Source: Candidatus Saganbacteria bacterium
Lineage (GTDB): Bacteria > Margulisbacteria > WOR-1 > O2-12-FULL-45-9 > XYB2-FULL-48-7
NCBI GenBank assembly: GCA_016939335.1
Contig: JAFGHC010000040.1
Location: 1-45,471, forward strand
Length of the DNA stretch: 45,471 nt
Direction of reading: 5' to 3'
Of this stretch, positions 15,941 through 27,338 are shown in pieces. Below the pieces are notes generated by a model. The model was given only the letters and a program-made list of their open reading frames with translations, was not told the origin of the DNA and made no database searches. The position numbers were made by a program, and so were the translations under genes. Each line of letters starts with the position of its first letter. The first letter of the stretch is position 1.

Positions 15941-15968
15941 ATTATATATTTAATTTATCAGTTTGCAA
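15941..15968 (-). promoter_or_regulatory. predicted secG promoter
   Basis: TTGCAA (15968-15963), 16-base spacer, TATAAT (15946-15941), directly after the tRNA gene. Transcription would start within a few bases of the secG start codon. Confidence 0.55.
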
Positions 15969-15977
15969 CATCAAAAA

Positions 15978-16050
15978 TGGAGGTGATCGGGATTGAACCG
16001 ACGACCTCGGCGTTGCGAACGCCGCGCTCTCCCAACTGAGCTACACCCCC
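15978..16050 (-). tRNA. tRNA-Ala (anticodon CGC)
   Basis: The 73-base tRNA folds with acceptor GGGGGUG/CACCUCC, including the alanine identity pair G3:U70. The D arm is GCUCAGUUGGGAGAGC. The anticodon stem CGGCG/CGCCG encloses UUCGCAA (anticodon CGC, codon GCG), and the T arm has UUCAAUC. CCA is not encoded; TTT follows the discriminator A. Confidence 0.96.
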
Positions 16051-16064
16051 ATACCACTGCGTGG

Positions 16065-16092
16065 CAAATCCCAACCTCCAACGTCCAACTTC
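16065..16092 (-). repeat. degenerate heptamer array, unit CAACnTC x4, between pgk and tRNA-Ala
   Basis: CAAATCC-CAACCTC-CAACGTC-CAACTTC run in phase in the 45-base gap between the pgk stop and the tRNA 5' end. Confidence 0.7.
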
Positions 16093-16095
16093 AAA

Positions 16096-17292
16096 TTATT
16101 TATCCCGCAAACAGGCAATGCCCGGCAGCGTTTTCCCTTCGACAAACTCAAGCGAGGCGCCACCCCCGGTGGAAATGTGGGTCATCTTGCCGGCCAGGCC
16201 GGCCTGCTCCACGGCCGCGACCGAATCGCCGCCGCCGATCACGGAGCTCGCCCCTTTGCCCGTCGCTTCGGCCACCATTTCAGCGATCGCCGTCGTTCCC
16301 TTGGAGAATTTAGCGAATTCGAAGACCCCCATCGGGCCGTTCCAGAAGATCGTTTTGGCTTTTTTGATCGCGTGGCCGAACTTGGTGATCGTCTCGGGAC
16401 CGATGTCCATCCCCTGCCAGTCGGCCGGGATGCCGGCGCGCGTCACGATCCTGGAATCGGCATTCGCATCAAATTTATCGGCCACAACATGGTCGATCGG
16501 CAGCATCAGCGGGATGCCGCGGTCGATCGCCTTCTTCAGTATCTCTCTGGCCAGCCCGATCTTGTCCTCTTCCACCAGGGATTTGCCGACCTCGACGCCG
16601 CGGGCCTTGAAAAAGGTATAGGCCATGCCGCCGCCGATGATCAGCGTATTAACCTTGGCAAGCAGGTTTTCGATCACGTCGATCTTGCCGGAGATCTTGG
16701 CGCCGCCCAGGATCGCCACGAACGGCCGGGCCGGATTTTCCAGCAACTGGCCGAGGAATTTGATCTCTTTTTCCATCAGGAAACCGGCGTAGCCCTTGAG
16801 ATATTTCGTCACCCCTTCGGTCGAAGCGTGGGCGCGGTGGGCCGTGCCGAAAGCGTCGTTGACGTAAAGATCGGCCAACGCGGCCAGTTTTTCGGCAAAA
16901 GCGGGGTCGTTCTTCTCTTCTTCCTTATAAAAGCGGACGTTTTCGAGCAGCAGGATGTCGCCCGCCCTGAGTTTAGCGGCCGCCCCTGCGACTTCCGGGC
17001 CGATACAATCTTTGGCATAAGCCACCGGCTTGCCGAGCAACTGCGAGAGTTTCGCCGCGACCGGGGCCAAACGAAGTTTGTCGTCGGGCCCGGCCTTGGG
17101 CCGGCCCAGGTGGGAAACAAGGATGACCTTCGCGCCCTTGCCGCAGAGATACTTGATGGTCGGCAGAGCGGCGCGGATCCGCGTATCGTCAGTGATGTTC
17201 TGTTTCTCGTCCAGCGGCACATTGAAGTCAACCCTGACAAGAACCCGCTGATCGCTTAATTGCTTGATGTCCTCGACGGTCTGTTTCGCCAT
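16096..17292 (-). CDS. pgk: phosphoglycerate kinase
   Basis: The 398-residue glycolytic enzyme carries [12 protein letters not shown] near the start, [36 protein letters not shown] and the C-terminal [11 protein letters not shown] start it at ATG 17292 (MAKQTVEDI), two bases after the gap stop; an in-frame TTG 6 bases earlier is less likely. It transfers phosphate from 1,3-bisphosphoglycerate to ADP. It is cotranscribed with gap. Confidence 0.97.
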   Translation of the reverse strand: MAKQTVEDIKQLSDQRVLVRVDFNVPLDEKQNITDDTRIRAALPTIKYLCGKGAKVILVSHLGRPKAGPDDKLRLAPVAAKLSQLLGKPVAYAKDCIGPEVAGAAAKLRAGDILLLENVRFYKEEEKNDPAFAEKLAALADLYVNDAFGTAHRAHASTEGVTKYLKGYAGFLMEKEIKFLGQLLENPARPFVAILGGAKISGKIDVIENLLAKVNTLIIGGGMAYTFFKARGVEVGKSLVEEDKIGLAREILKKAIDRGIPLMLPIDHVVADKFDANADSRIVTRAGIPADWQGMDIGPETITKFGHAIKKAKTIFWNGPMGVFEFAKFSKGTTAIAEMVAEATGKGASSVIGGGDSVAAVEQAGLAGKMTHISTGGGASLEFVEGKTLPGIACLRDK

Positions 17293-17294
17293 TT

Positions 17295-19606
<2,312 letters not shown>

Positions 19607-19610
<4 letters not shown>

Positions 19611-20845
19611 AAAATTATCTTGTGCCGCCGCAGCGAAATGCTCTGCAGGATGCCGACCCCCGCCAGCCCGATGATCAGCGAAGTGCCGCCGAAGCTCAGG
19701 AACGGCAGCGGGATGCCGACCACCGGCAGCAGGCCGATCGCCATCCCCATGTTGGCAAAGACGTGAAAGGCGAACATGGCGGCGATGCCCGAGGCGAGCG
19801 CCCGGCCGAGAAAATCGCGCGATTCGGCGGCGATCACCAGCGCCCGCCAGACCAGCAGGGCAAAGAGGCCGAGCACCGCCAGCGAGCCGAGAAAGCCGAA
19901 CTCTTCGCCGAGCGCGGAAAAAATAAAATCGGAATGCTGTTCCGGGATGAACTGGAGCTGGGTCTGGCTGCCGCGCAAAAAACCCTTGCCGAAAAACCCG
20001 CCGCTGCCGACGGCGATCATGCTCTGCAGGCTGTGGTAGCCGGCGCCGTACGGATCGGCCGCCGGATCAAGAAAAGCGACGATCCGCTGGCGCTGGTAGG
20101 CCTTCAGCATCCCCCAGAAGAGCGGGACGGCGATCCCCACGCCGATGTTGAGGCCGAGGACCAGCAGCCAGTCCCTGAAACTCGCCCGGCTCAAGAAGAG
20201 GATGACGACGAGCGCCAGAATGTAAATCAGCCAGAAGACCAGCACCGGCCGCAGCAGCACCGAGATCAGCGGCGTGATCAGGAAAATTAGCAGCCGGGGC
20301 GAAGCTTCCGTGGCCGCCAGCATCCCCAGTAATATCCCGATAAAGACCAGCGCGGTCCCCAGATCGGGTTGTTTAAAGATGAGAAGGAACGGCAGCCCGA
20401 CCAAAAGGAGGAGATAGCCGGTGTCCCACAGGCCTTTGATCCGGCGGCGCTCATTCAAAAAGGCCGCCAGGGCGATGATCAGGGTCAGCTTGGAAAGTTC
20501 GGAGGGCTGGAAAGAGAACGAGCCGAGCTGGAGCCAGCGCTGCGCTCCCTGCGCGCTGGCGCCGGTGAAAAGAATAACGAACAATAAAACCAGTGTCAGG
20601 CCGTAGAGGCCGAAAGCGATCCTCTTTAAATGTTTATAATCAACGTAAGTGCAGATCGCCAGCCCGGCGCAGGCCAGCAGCAGCGAGAAGAACTGCCGTT
20701 TGACAAAATACAAAGGATCGAGCTCCAGCTTGAGCTGCAGATGATAGGTCGTGCTGAAGATGGCCAGAAAACCGATCAGCGTGAGCGCGGCGGCGGAGAA
20801 CCAGAGGAGCGGGTCGGAGAGCTTGAGCATCCGGAAATTGATCAT
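19607..20845 (-). CDS. rodA: SEDS glycosyltransferase RodA (cell elongation)
   Basis: The 412-residue protein has about ten membrane helices, FQPSELSKLTLIIALAAFLNE, the loop KAYQRQRIVAFLDPAADPYGAGYH and GIPLPFLSFGGTS. The RQRIVAFLDP loop and separation from the mur genes support RodA, the lateral-wall polymerase, rather than FtsW. The start overlaps the trpE stop by 4 bases, an unusual partner. No mreBCD or PBP2 gene is in the window. Confidence 0.92.
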
Positions 20846-22257
20846 CGGGTTGATTGGACGGCGGCGATCAGGGCGCGCGCCTTATTGACCGATTCCTGAT
20901 ACTCCTTCTCCGGGTCGGAATCGGCCACCACCCCGCCCCCGGCCTGAATGAACGCTTTGCCGCCCAGCACCAGGATGGTGCGGATGGCGATCCCCGAATC
21001 GAGATCGCCGGAAAAGCCGAAATAGCCGACGCTGCCGGCATAAAGGCCGCGCTTGCTTTTTTCGAGCTCGTCGATGATCTCCATGGCGCGGACCTTGGGC
21101 GCGCCGGAGACCGTGCCCGCCGGGAAGGTCGCTTTCAGCAGGTCGACGGCGTCCTTCCCCTTTTGCAGCCTGCCGGTCACGTTGCTGACAATATGCATGA
21201 CGTGGGAATATTTTTCGATCACCATCTCTTCGGTCACTTTGACGCTGCCAAAGTCGCAGACCCGGCCCAGGTCGTTGCGCCCCAGGTCGACCAGCATGAC
21301 ATGCTCGGCGCATTCTTTCTGCGAGGCCAGGAGTTCGTCCATCAGCTTTTTATCTTCTTCGTCGGTCCGGCCGCGGGGCCGCGTGCCGGCGATCGGCCGC
21401 ACCGTCGCCTGCCCTTTTTCCAGCCTGACCATCACCTCGGGCGACGAGCCGATGATCTTGGTCGGGCCAAGCCGGAGGTAGTACATATAAGGTGAAGGAT
21501 TGATGATCCGCAGCACCCGGTAAACATTGAACGGGTCGCCGCTGATCCGGGTCTCAAAACGCTGCGACGGAACGACCTGGATGATCTCGCCCGCCAGGAT
21601 ATATTGCTTGGCCTTCCTGACCATCGCTTCAAACTCGGCCTGCGTGACATTAGAGCGGGCGGTGACCTTGGAGAAAGCGATCGCCGGCACTTCCAGTTCC
21701 TCGCGCTTGAGATCGAGCTCCCGGTTCAGTTTCTCTTCCAGCCCGTTAATCTTAGCGCAGGCCTGGCGGTAGGCGGCTTTCGCGTCGCCAGCCACTTCGG
21801 CGTTGGCAATGATCATGATCTTATGCTTGATGTGGTCGAAGGCCAGCACCGTGCCGGCGACCAGAAATTGCATCAGCGGCAGCTTCAGCTCATCGGGATT
21901 CTTGTCGGGGATGTCTTCGATCAGCCGGACCGCGTCGTAGCCGACATAGCCGACCAGGCCGCCGTAAAAGCGCGGCAGGCCGGCCACCGCGACCGGCTTG
22001 TAGCGCTTAAGCATCTCTTTGATCTCTTCAAACGACTTTGGACTTCGGACTTCGGACCTGGAGCACGTCCCCAGAAAGGAATAACGGGCGATCTTTTCGC
22101 CCCCCTCGACCGACTCCAGCAGGAACGAATATTCCGACTCGATCTTTTTATAGGCGGAAACGGGGGTTTCCATGTCGGCCACGATCTCTTTGTAGACCGG
22201 GATGAGATTTCCCTTCTTCGCCAGCTTAATAAATTCTTTTTCGCTTGGATAAAACAT
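20842..22257 (-). CDS. trpE: anthranilate synthase component I
   Basis: This 471-residue enzyme converts chorismate to anthranilate with glutamine amidotransferase TrpG. It shows LIPVYKEI and FLLESVEGG (45-53, the LLES tryptophan-feedback site), the chorismate-binding core (IAGTRPRGRTDEED, HVMLVDLGRNDLGRV) and AGTVSGAPKVRAMEII. Residues 66-76 (SRSEVRSPKSF) are an insert encoded by a seven-base repeat array just after the feedback region. No trpG or other trp genes adjoin; it is followed by rodA. Upstream lie two REP-like palindromes. Confidence 0.95.
   Translation of the reverse strand: MFYPSEKEFIKLAKKGNLIPVYKEIVADMETPVSAYKKIESEYSFLLESVEGGEKIARYSFLGTCSRSEVRSPKSFEEIKEMLKRYKPVAVAGLPRFYGGLVGYVGYDAVRLIEDIPDKNPDELKLPLMQFLVAGTVLAFDHIKHKIMIIANAEVAGDAKAAYRQACAKINGLEEKLNRELDLKREELEVPAIAFSKVTARSNVTQAEFEAMVRKAKQYILAGEIIQVVPSQRFETRISGDPFNVYRVLRIINPSPYMYYLRLGPTKIIGSSPEVMVRLEKGQATVRPIAGTRPRGRTDEEDKKLMDELLASQKECAEHVMLVDLGRNDLGRVCDFGSVKVTEEMVIEKYSHVMHIVSNVTGRLQKGKDAVDLLKATFPAGTVSGAPKVRAMEIIDELEKSKRGLYAGSVGYFGFSGDLDSGIAIRTILVLGGKAFIQAGGGVVADSDPEKEYQESVNKARALIAAVQSTR
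22034..22061 (-). repeat. heptamer array, unit GACTTCG x4, inside trpE
   Basis: GACTTTG-GACTTCG-GACTTCG-GACCTGG run in phase within trpE and encode the SRSEVRSPKS insert. Confidence 0.88.
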
Positions 22258-22286
22258 GTTGTTTCTTCCCTAGTTTCTGTTCGAAT

Positions 22287-22306
22287 CCCCACACTGAAGT
22301 GTGGGG
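22287..22306. repeat. REP-like palindrome 1
   Basis: CCCCACACTGAAGTGTGGGG forms a 9-bp stem with a 2-base loop, flanked by AAT...AATT. It lies in the trpE upstream region. There is no T-tract on either side, so it is not a terminator. It matches 29696-29721. Confidence 0.8.
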
Positions 22307-22336
22307 AATTATGGTATAAGCTCCGGGATTTTGATC

Positions 22337-22356
22337 CCACACACTTTAGTGTGTGG
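22337..22356. repeat. REP-like palindrome 2
   Basis: CCACACACTTTAGTGTGTGG is a variant of the same palindrome, 30 bases from the first, between trpE and the prenyl synthase gene. Confidence 0.75.
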
Positions 22357-22376
22357 TTACACTCCCCCTCATCGCT

Positions 22377-23207
22377 TCACGCTCTTCTAATAACGACAAA
22401 CTCCGCAATCCCTCTCAAAACATCAGCTTTGCGATCAAAGCTCTTCAAAGCTAAAACCGCCTTGTTTTTTTCTTCTTCGGCCAATCTTCTCGACTTCTCT
22501 AAACCGATCAAACGCGGAAAACCCTTGCCGGCATCGGCCTTGACCGGCTTGCCCAGTCTGGCGCGTGTCGACGTCACATCTAGTATATCATCGGCGACCT
22601 GAAAGGCAAGGCCGAGGTGCTCGGCATAAGCGGCCAGGGCTTTAACTTTGGCCCCGGAAGCGCCGCAGATGACCGCCGAGCCGCAGACGCAAGCCTTGAG
22701 CAACGCCGCGGTTTTCCACTGATGGATGTTCTTCAAACCTTGAACGGTCGGTTTTTTCCGCGCGGAACGGAGATCGGCCGCCTGCCCCTCGACCACGGCC
22801 AGCAAGGCTCCGGCTAAGAGCGCGGCGGCCGCTGGCTGGCCGGCCGTGAGCTTGAAGGCCAGCGTGCAGAGCGCGTCGCCGGCCAGGATCGCGGTTGCTT
22901 CGCCGAAAACCTTGTGACTGGCCGGCTTCCCCCGGCGCCAGCCGGCATCGTCCATCGCCGGCAGATCGTCGTGGATCAGCGTAAAAGTGTGGACCAGTTC
23001 GGCCGCGCAGGCGAACGGCATGACTCTCTTTTCCGGCCGGCCGAAAAGTTTGGCGGTCGCCAGGCAGAGGATCGGGCGCAGCCTTTTCCCGCCGGCAAAG
23101 ACCGAGTAGCGCATCGCCGCCGCCAGTCCCCGCCCTTTCGGCAAATACCGGTTAAGGGCGCGGTCGATCTTCCGTTTATCGGCGAACAGTAATCCCTCTA
23201 TCCCCAA
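22377..23207 (-). CDS. ispA: polyprenyl diphosphate synthase (IspA-type)
   Basis: The 276-residue trans-prenyltransferase builds farnesyl or geranylgeranyl diphosphate from isopentenyl units. The first aspartate-rich motif is DDLPAMDD, the second DDILDVT, with GGKRLRPIL near the start. The spacing DDxxxxD is typical of bacterial FPP/GGPP synthases. The start is TTG 23207 within the end of hisF (32-base overlap), with AAGGA upstream; no ATG occurs nearby. It feeds undecaprenyl phosphate for the murein genes. Chain length cannot be told from sequence alone. Confidence 0.9.
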   Translation of the reverse strand: MGIEGLLFADKRKIDRALNRYLPKGRGLAAAMRYSVFAGGKRLRPILCLATAKLFGRPEKRVMPFACAAELVHTFTLIHDDLPAMDDAGWRRGKPASHKVFGEATAILAGDALCTLAFKLTAGQPAAAALLAGALLAVVEGQAADLRSARKKPTVQGLKNIHQWKTAALLKACVCGSAVICGASGAKVKALAAYAEHLGLAFQVADDILDVTSTRARLGKPVKADAGKGFPRLIGLEKSRRLAEEEKNKAVLALKSFDRKADVLRGIAEFVVIRRA

Positions 23208-23952
23208 GATAATCCTTGATCTCCTTTATCGACATCTCGCGGTAGTGAAGGATGGAAGCCAGAAGGGCCGCGTCGGCTTTCCCTTTCACGAACGCCTCGT
23301 AAACATGTTCGTTCTTGCCGGCGCCGCCCGAAGCGATGACCGGGACCTCGACCGCGCCCTTGATCGCCCGCGTCAGCTCGAGGTCGTAGCCGGTCTTGGT
23401 CCCGTCGCGGTCCATGCTGGTGAGCAGAATTTCGCCGGCGCCCAGGCTGACGCCTTTCTTCGCCCACTCGACCGCGTCAAGACCGGTCGCCGTCCGGCCG
23501 CCATGAGAGTAAACCTCCCAGCGACTCGCGACTCGCGACCCGTGCCCCGCGACTCTTTTGGCATCGATCGCCAGGACCACGCACTGGCGGCCGAATTTCT
23601 CGGCCCCCGCCGCGATCAGCTTCGGCTCTTTGATGGCGGCCGTGTTGACGGAGATCTTGTCGGCGCCGCTCGAGAGCAGCTCGCGCATCATCTCCACATC
23701 TTTTATCCCGCCGCCGACGGTAAAAGGGATGAAGACCGTTTCGGCGACTTGCTTGACGACCTCGATCAGGATATAACGCTTATCGGAGGAAGCGGTGATG
23801 TCGAGGAAGACCAGCTCATCGGCCCCTTCTTTGTCGTAACGGGCGGCCAGCTCGACCGGGTCGCCGGCGTCCTTCAGGTCGACGAATTTCGTCCCCTTGA
23901 CCACGCGCCCCTCGGTCACGTCGAGGCAGGGAATTATCCTCTTGGCCAGCAT
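23176..23952 (-). CDS. hisF: imidazole glycerol phosphate synthase, cyclase subunit
   Basis: The 258-residue (beta-alpha)8 barrel works with HisH in histidine and purine-linked AICAR production. Catalytic Asp11 (CLDV) and Asp130 (AIDAKR) are present, as are FTVGGGIKD and [12 protein letters not shown]. Residues 133-144 ([12 protein letters not shown]) are an insert right after the second catalytic aspartate, encoded by five seven-base units. In ordinary HisF this loop leads straight to WEVYTHGGR. No other his gene is in the window. It shares one base with the upstream alkyltransferase stop. Confidence 0.95.
   Translation of the reverse strand: MLAKRIIPCLDVTEGRVVKGTKFVDLKDAGDPVELAARYDKEGADELVFLDITASSDKRYILIEVVKQVAETVFIPFTVGGGIKDVEMMRELLSSGADKISVNTAAIKEPKLIAAGAEKFGRQCVVLAIDAKRVAGHGSRVASRWEVYSHGGRTATGLDAVEWAKKGVSLGAGEILLTSMDRDGTKTGYDLELTRAIKGAVEVPVIASGGAGKNEHVYEAFVKGKADAALLASILHYREMSIKEIKDYLGDRGITVRR
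23521..23555 (-). repeat. heptamer array, unit GCGACTC x5, inside hisF
   Basis: GCGACTC-GCGACTC-GCGACCC-GTGCCCC-GCGACTC in phase, encoding the [11 protein letters not shown] insert next to catalytic Asp130. Confidence 0.9.
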
Positions 23953-24452
23953 TACCAGAGCCGCCCTTCGATCTTCAAGAGTTTCCTCTTAAGCTCGGCC
24001 CCGCCGGCAAACCCGCCCAGATCGCCGGTTTTCTTGATCACGCGATGGCAGGGAATGATGAGCGGCAGGCGGTTGCGCTTCAAGGCCCGGCCGACCGCCC
24101 TGACCTCTTTGACATTGCCCAGCTGCTTGGCCACCCAATCATACGAGCGGACCTCGCCGAACGGTATGCCGAAAGTAATATCCCAAACCTTGAGCTCGAA
24201 CGGCGTGGCGCCGCCGACGTCGAACCTCTCCCTGTAAACTATTTTCTTCCCGGCGAGATGCTCCCTGATCTTTTTGCCCAGCGGCGCAAACGCCCGCTCG
24301 TCCCTGGTCAATTCATCGGTGTAATGCTCTTCCAGTGTTTGCTTGACCGCCAGTTCGCTCGGTTTCGGCAAGATGACCATATGCAGTCCTTTGTCAGAAG
24401 CGACTGCCCCCATAAAGCCTAAAGCGGTCTTAAAAATCGAATATTTAAACAT
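23952..24452 (-). CDS. ogt: methylated-DNA--protein-cysteine methyltransferase
   Basis: The 166-residue suicide enzyme removes alkyl groups from O6-guanine. The acceptor Cys135 lies in [11 protein letters not shown], preceded by the helix-turn-helix region ([17 protein letters not shown]) and the arginine finger ([10 protein letters not shown]). The N-terminal domain is short and divergent. It overlaps the PHP gene by 8 bases and hisF by 1. Confidence 0.93.
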   Translation of the reverse strand: MFKYSIFKTALGFMGAVASDKGLHMVILPKPSELAVKQTLEEHYTDELTRDERAFAPLGKKIREHLAGKKIVYRERFDVGGATPFELKVWDITFGIPFGEVRSYDWVAKQLGNVKEVRAVGRALKRNRLPLIIPCHRVIKKTGDLGGFAGGAELKRKLLKIEGRLW

Positions 24453-25158
24453 GCAACAAATACTTTTCTATCTTGGCCCAGGAAGTATTGACCACGTCGG
24501 CTTCGGTCAAGCCGGCCTCTTTGACGATCGCCAGCGCGTCGTCAAAAACGCCCAGCATGGTGGAGAGATGGGAATCGGTGCCGATGACGACCTGCCAGCC
24601 GGCGCGCTTGACTTCCTCTGCGACCTCGACACAGCGGTCATGACTGCCCGGCCGGGAAAAATCAGAGCTGTTATTGATCTCGAGGAACACGCCGGCCTCT
24701 TTGGCTGCCGCCACGATCTCTTTTATTTTGATCGGGTATTTCGGGTTGCCGGGGTGCGCCAGCACCCTGACGAACGGGTTTTTGAACGTCTTCAGCAAGA
24801 CCTCAGTGTTCTTGTCTTCCCCGTGGTCTTCGTAGCCGACGCGCGGGTGCATCGCCACAGTGACAAAGTCCAGCTCGCCCCACCTGATATCTTCGTCTTT
24901 CAGGTCAAGCTGGCCGTTCTCATTGACAATGTTGGCCTCCGCGCCGCGCAGGACCCTGACGCCGTCGATCACGCGCGGGATCATCCGCATGTTGGCGAAG
25001 TGGTAATAATGCGGGCCGCCGGGCATCGCCGGCCCGTGGTCGGTAACGGCAAACCCTTGCAGTCTGACCTGTTTGGCGCGGCGGACGTACTCTTCGATCG
25101 TGGAATAGGCGTGGCCGGAAGCAACGGTATGGGTGTGCAGATCGCAGACCAGGTTCAC
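24445..25158 (-). CDS. PHP-domain phosphoesterase (YcdX-like)
   Basis: The 237-residue protein carries the metal sites of the PHP family: [15 protein letters not shown] (6-20), [23 protein letters not shown] and GTDSH. The layout is that of stand-alone YcdX-type trinuclear phosphatases, which act on sugar or nucleotide phosphates. It is not histidinol phosphatase by clear motif, although hisF is two genes downstream. It overlaps yebC by 4 bases. Confidence 0.88.
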   Translation of the reverse strand: MNLVCDLHTHTVASGHAYSTIEEYVRRAKQVRLQGFAVTDHGPAMPGGPHYYHFANMRMIPRVIDGVRVLRGAEANIVNENGQLDLKDEDIRWGELDFVTVAMHPRVGYEDHGEDKNTEVLLKTFKNPFVRVLAHPGNPKYPIKIKEIVAAAKEAGVFLEINNSSDFSRPGSHDRCVEVAEEVKRAGWQVVIGTDSHLSTMLGVFDDALAIVKEAGLTEADVVNTSWAKIEKYLLHV

Positions 25159-25898
25159 TGCAGTTTTTCCATCTCGGCGTCGGCGATATCAAAATTGGCG
25201 TGGACCGCCTGGACATCGTCATGGTCCTCGAGATTGGCGACCAGCTTGAGGACTTTTTGCGCCGTTTCGCCGGTCAATTTGACGGTGGTGCTCGGGTGCA
25301 TCGTGACCTCGGCCGAAGCCGGACTGAACCCGGCCGCCTGCAAAGCGTTCTTCACCTTTTCGAACTCTTCGGGCTTCGTCATCACTTCGATCGTCGTTTC
25401 TTCCGGCAGAACATCCTCGGCCCCGGCGTCGATCGCCGCCATTGTCAACTTTTCCTCATCGACGGCCTTTTTATCGAACACCAGGCTGCCGACCCGCTTA
25501 AATATGTAAGAGACGCTCCCCGCCGAGCCGAGGTTGCCGCCCCCCTTTTCCAGGATGTTTCTGACCTCGCCGGCCGCCCGGTTCCGGTTATCGGTCATCA
25601 CTTCGATCATCAGGGCGACGCCGCCCGGCCCGTAGCCTTCGTAGGTCAGTTCCTCCATGGAGGCCGCGCCGCCGCCGACCCCCTTATCGATCGCCCGTTT
25701 GATATTATCGCCCGGCATGTTGGCGTTTTTGGCTTTGTCGACCGCCAAACGGAGGCGGGGGTTGCCGGCGGGGTCGCCGCCGCCGATCTTGGCCGCGGTC
25801 GTTATCTCCTTGATGATCTTGGTGAAAACCTTGCCGCGCTGGGCGTCGGTCTTCGCTTTGGCGTGCTTAATGGTGGCCCATTTGGAGTGTCCCGACAT
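25155..25898 (-). CDS. yebC: YebC/PmpR-family transcription/translation regulator
   Basis: The 247-residue protein starts with [24 protein letters not shown], the invariant YebC opening, and has EAYGPGG-type ([16 protein letters not shown]) and [14 protein letters not shown] motifs near the end. Family members regulate transcription, and recent work links some to translation at proline stretches. A TAAAAT box (25912-25907) lies 8 bases before the ATG with no Shine-Dalgarno, so a near-leaderless message is possible. Confidence 0.95.
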   Translation of the reverse strand: MSGHSKWATIKHAKAKTDAQRGKVFTKIIKEITTAAKIGGGDPAGNPRLRLAVDKAKNANMPGDNIKRAIDKGVGGGAASMEELTYEGYGPGGVALMIEVMTDNRNRAAGEVRNILEKGGGNLGSAGSVSYIFKRVGSLVFDKKAVDEEKLTMAAIDAGAEDVLPEETTIEVMTKPEEFEKVKNALQAAGFSPASAEVTMHPSTTVKLTGETAQKVLKLVANLEDHDDVQAVHANFDIADAEMEKLQ

Positions 25899-25943
25899 GA
25901 TGATTTATTTTAACATAAAAAAGACGGAGCGGAAAGCCGGGTT

Positions 25944-27338
25944 TCAGAGCGCCGCGATGCCGATCTGGGCCAGCGCTTTCATATATAAAGAGACGTATTT
26001 CTTGGCCGAGGCGTCCCAGGAATAGTCGAGCCCCATGATCTTTTCCTGCAATGGCTTCCAGACCGCCTTCTTGTGAAAAGTCTCGATCGCCCGCTTGACC
26101 GCCTGGAAAAGAGCTTTTGAGCTGTATTCCTCGAATACAAAACCTTCCCCCGTCCCTGTCTTGGGATCGAAGTCGTGGACCGTGTCGGCGAGACCCCCCG
26201 TTTGCCTGACGATCGGCACCGTGCCGTACTTGAAACTGATCAGCTGGCCGAGACCGCACGGCTCGTAACGGCTCGGCATCAGGAAGAGGTCGCAGCCGGC
26301 ATAGATCAGCTCGGCTAAAATAGCGTTGAAGCTCAAATTGACGCCGAGGTGGTCGGGATATTTCTGTTTGGCCTTGAGCAGCAGATCGTGATACTTCTTC
26401 TCTCCCACCCCCAGGATGACCAGCTGGCAGTTCTCTTTCATGATCGCGTCGAGCGCCCCGGCCAGAATGTCGAGGCCTTTCTGGTCGGCCAGCCGGGCGA
26501 TCAGGCCGATGACCGGCGTCTCCTTCTTCTGCGGCAGGTTGTTATGCCGCTGCAGTTCCAGTTTATTCTCGATCTTCAGAGAGAGGGTCGCGGGGCTGTA
26601 GCGCTTGGCGATGTTCCGGTCGGTCGCCGGGTTCCAGACGTCGTAATCGAGGCCGTTGATGATGCCGTAAACGTCCGCCGAGCGGGCGCGAAGCAACCCG
26701 TCCAGGCCGTGGCCGAATTCCGGCGTCTGGATCTCCCTGGCGTAAGTCTCGGACACGGTGCTGATCACGTCGGCGTAAACGAAGCCGGCTTTGGCCAGGG
26801 CGAGCTTCCCCCAGAACTCCAGCCCTTCCGGCTTGAACACTTCCGGCCCGAGCCCGGTGGCCGCCAGCTTTTCTTTGGGGAATATCCCCAGATAACCGAT
26901 GTTGTGGACGGAATAGACGGCGGCCGTCCTTCGGAAAAAATCACTATCCTGATAAAGCAGCTTTAAATAGGCGAGCACCAGCGCCGACTGCCAGTCGTTG
27001 CAGTGGACGATGTCCGGCCGCCAGCCGATCTGCATGACGCAAGGCAGGGCCGACTGGCAAAAAGCGGCGAACCGCTCCAGGTTGTCCGGGTAATCGACGC
27101 CGCCCACCTGGTACAGTTCCTTCCGGCCGCCAAAATACTCTTCGTTCTCGTAAAAGTAGACCGGCACCCGGCTGCCCGGCAAATAGTCCTCGCGTTCCAC
27201 GTCGCGGTAGCGCGGCATGTAAACTCTGATGTCATGGCCGATCTCCTGCAAGGCCTTGGGAAGCGAGCCGGCCACGTCGGCCAGGCCGCCGGTCTTGGCA
27301 AAAGGGACGACTTCCGACGAAACAAAAAGGATCCTCAT
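25944..27338 (-). CDS. glgA: glycogen synthase
   Basis: This GT5 enzyme (464 residues) extends alpha-1,4-glucan from ADP- or UDP-glucose. It has the N-terminal KTGGLADV (15-22, sugar-nucleotide site), HNIGYLG, INGLDYDVWNP and the C-terminal SRYEPCGLGQL with the catalytic EPCG glutamate. It overlaps the upstream nucleotidyltransferase/phosphomutase-like gene by 4 bases, linking sugar activation to polymerisation. No GlgC is visible in this window. Confidence 0.96.
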   Translation of the reverse strand: MRILFVSSEVVPFAKTGGLADVAGSLPKALQEIGHDIRVYMPRYRDVEREDYLPGSRVPVYFYENEEYFGGRKELYQVGGVDYPDNLERFAAFCQSALPCVMQIGWRPDIVHCNDWQSALVLAYLKLLYQDSDFFRRTAAVYSVHNIGYLGIFPKEKLAATGLGPEVFKPEGLEFWGKLALAKAGFVYADVISTVSETYAREIQTPEFGHGLDGLLRARSADVYGIINGLDYDVWNPATDRNIAKRYSPATLSLKIENKLELQRHNNLPQKKETPVIGLIARLADQKGLDILAGALDAIMKENCQLVILGVGEKKYHDLLLKAKQKYPDHLGVNLSFNAILAELIYAGCDLFLMPSRYEPCGLGQLISFKYGTVPIVRQTGGLADTVHDFDPKTGTGEGFVFEEYSSKALFQAVKRAIETFHKKAVWKPLQEKIMGLDYSWDASAKKYVSLYMKALAQIGIAAL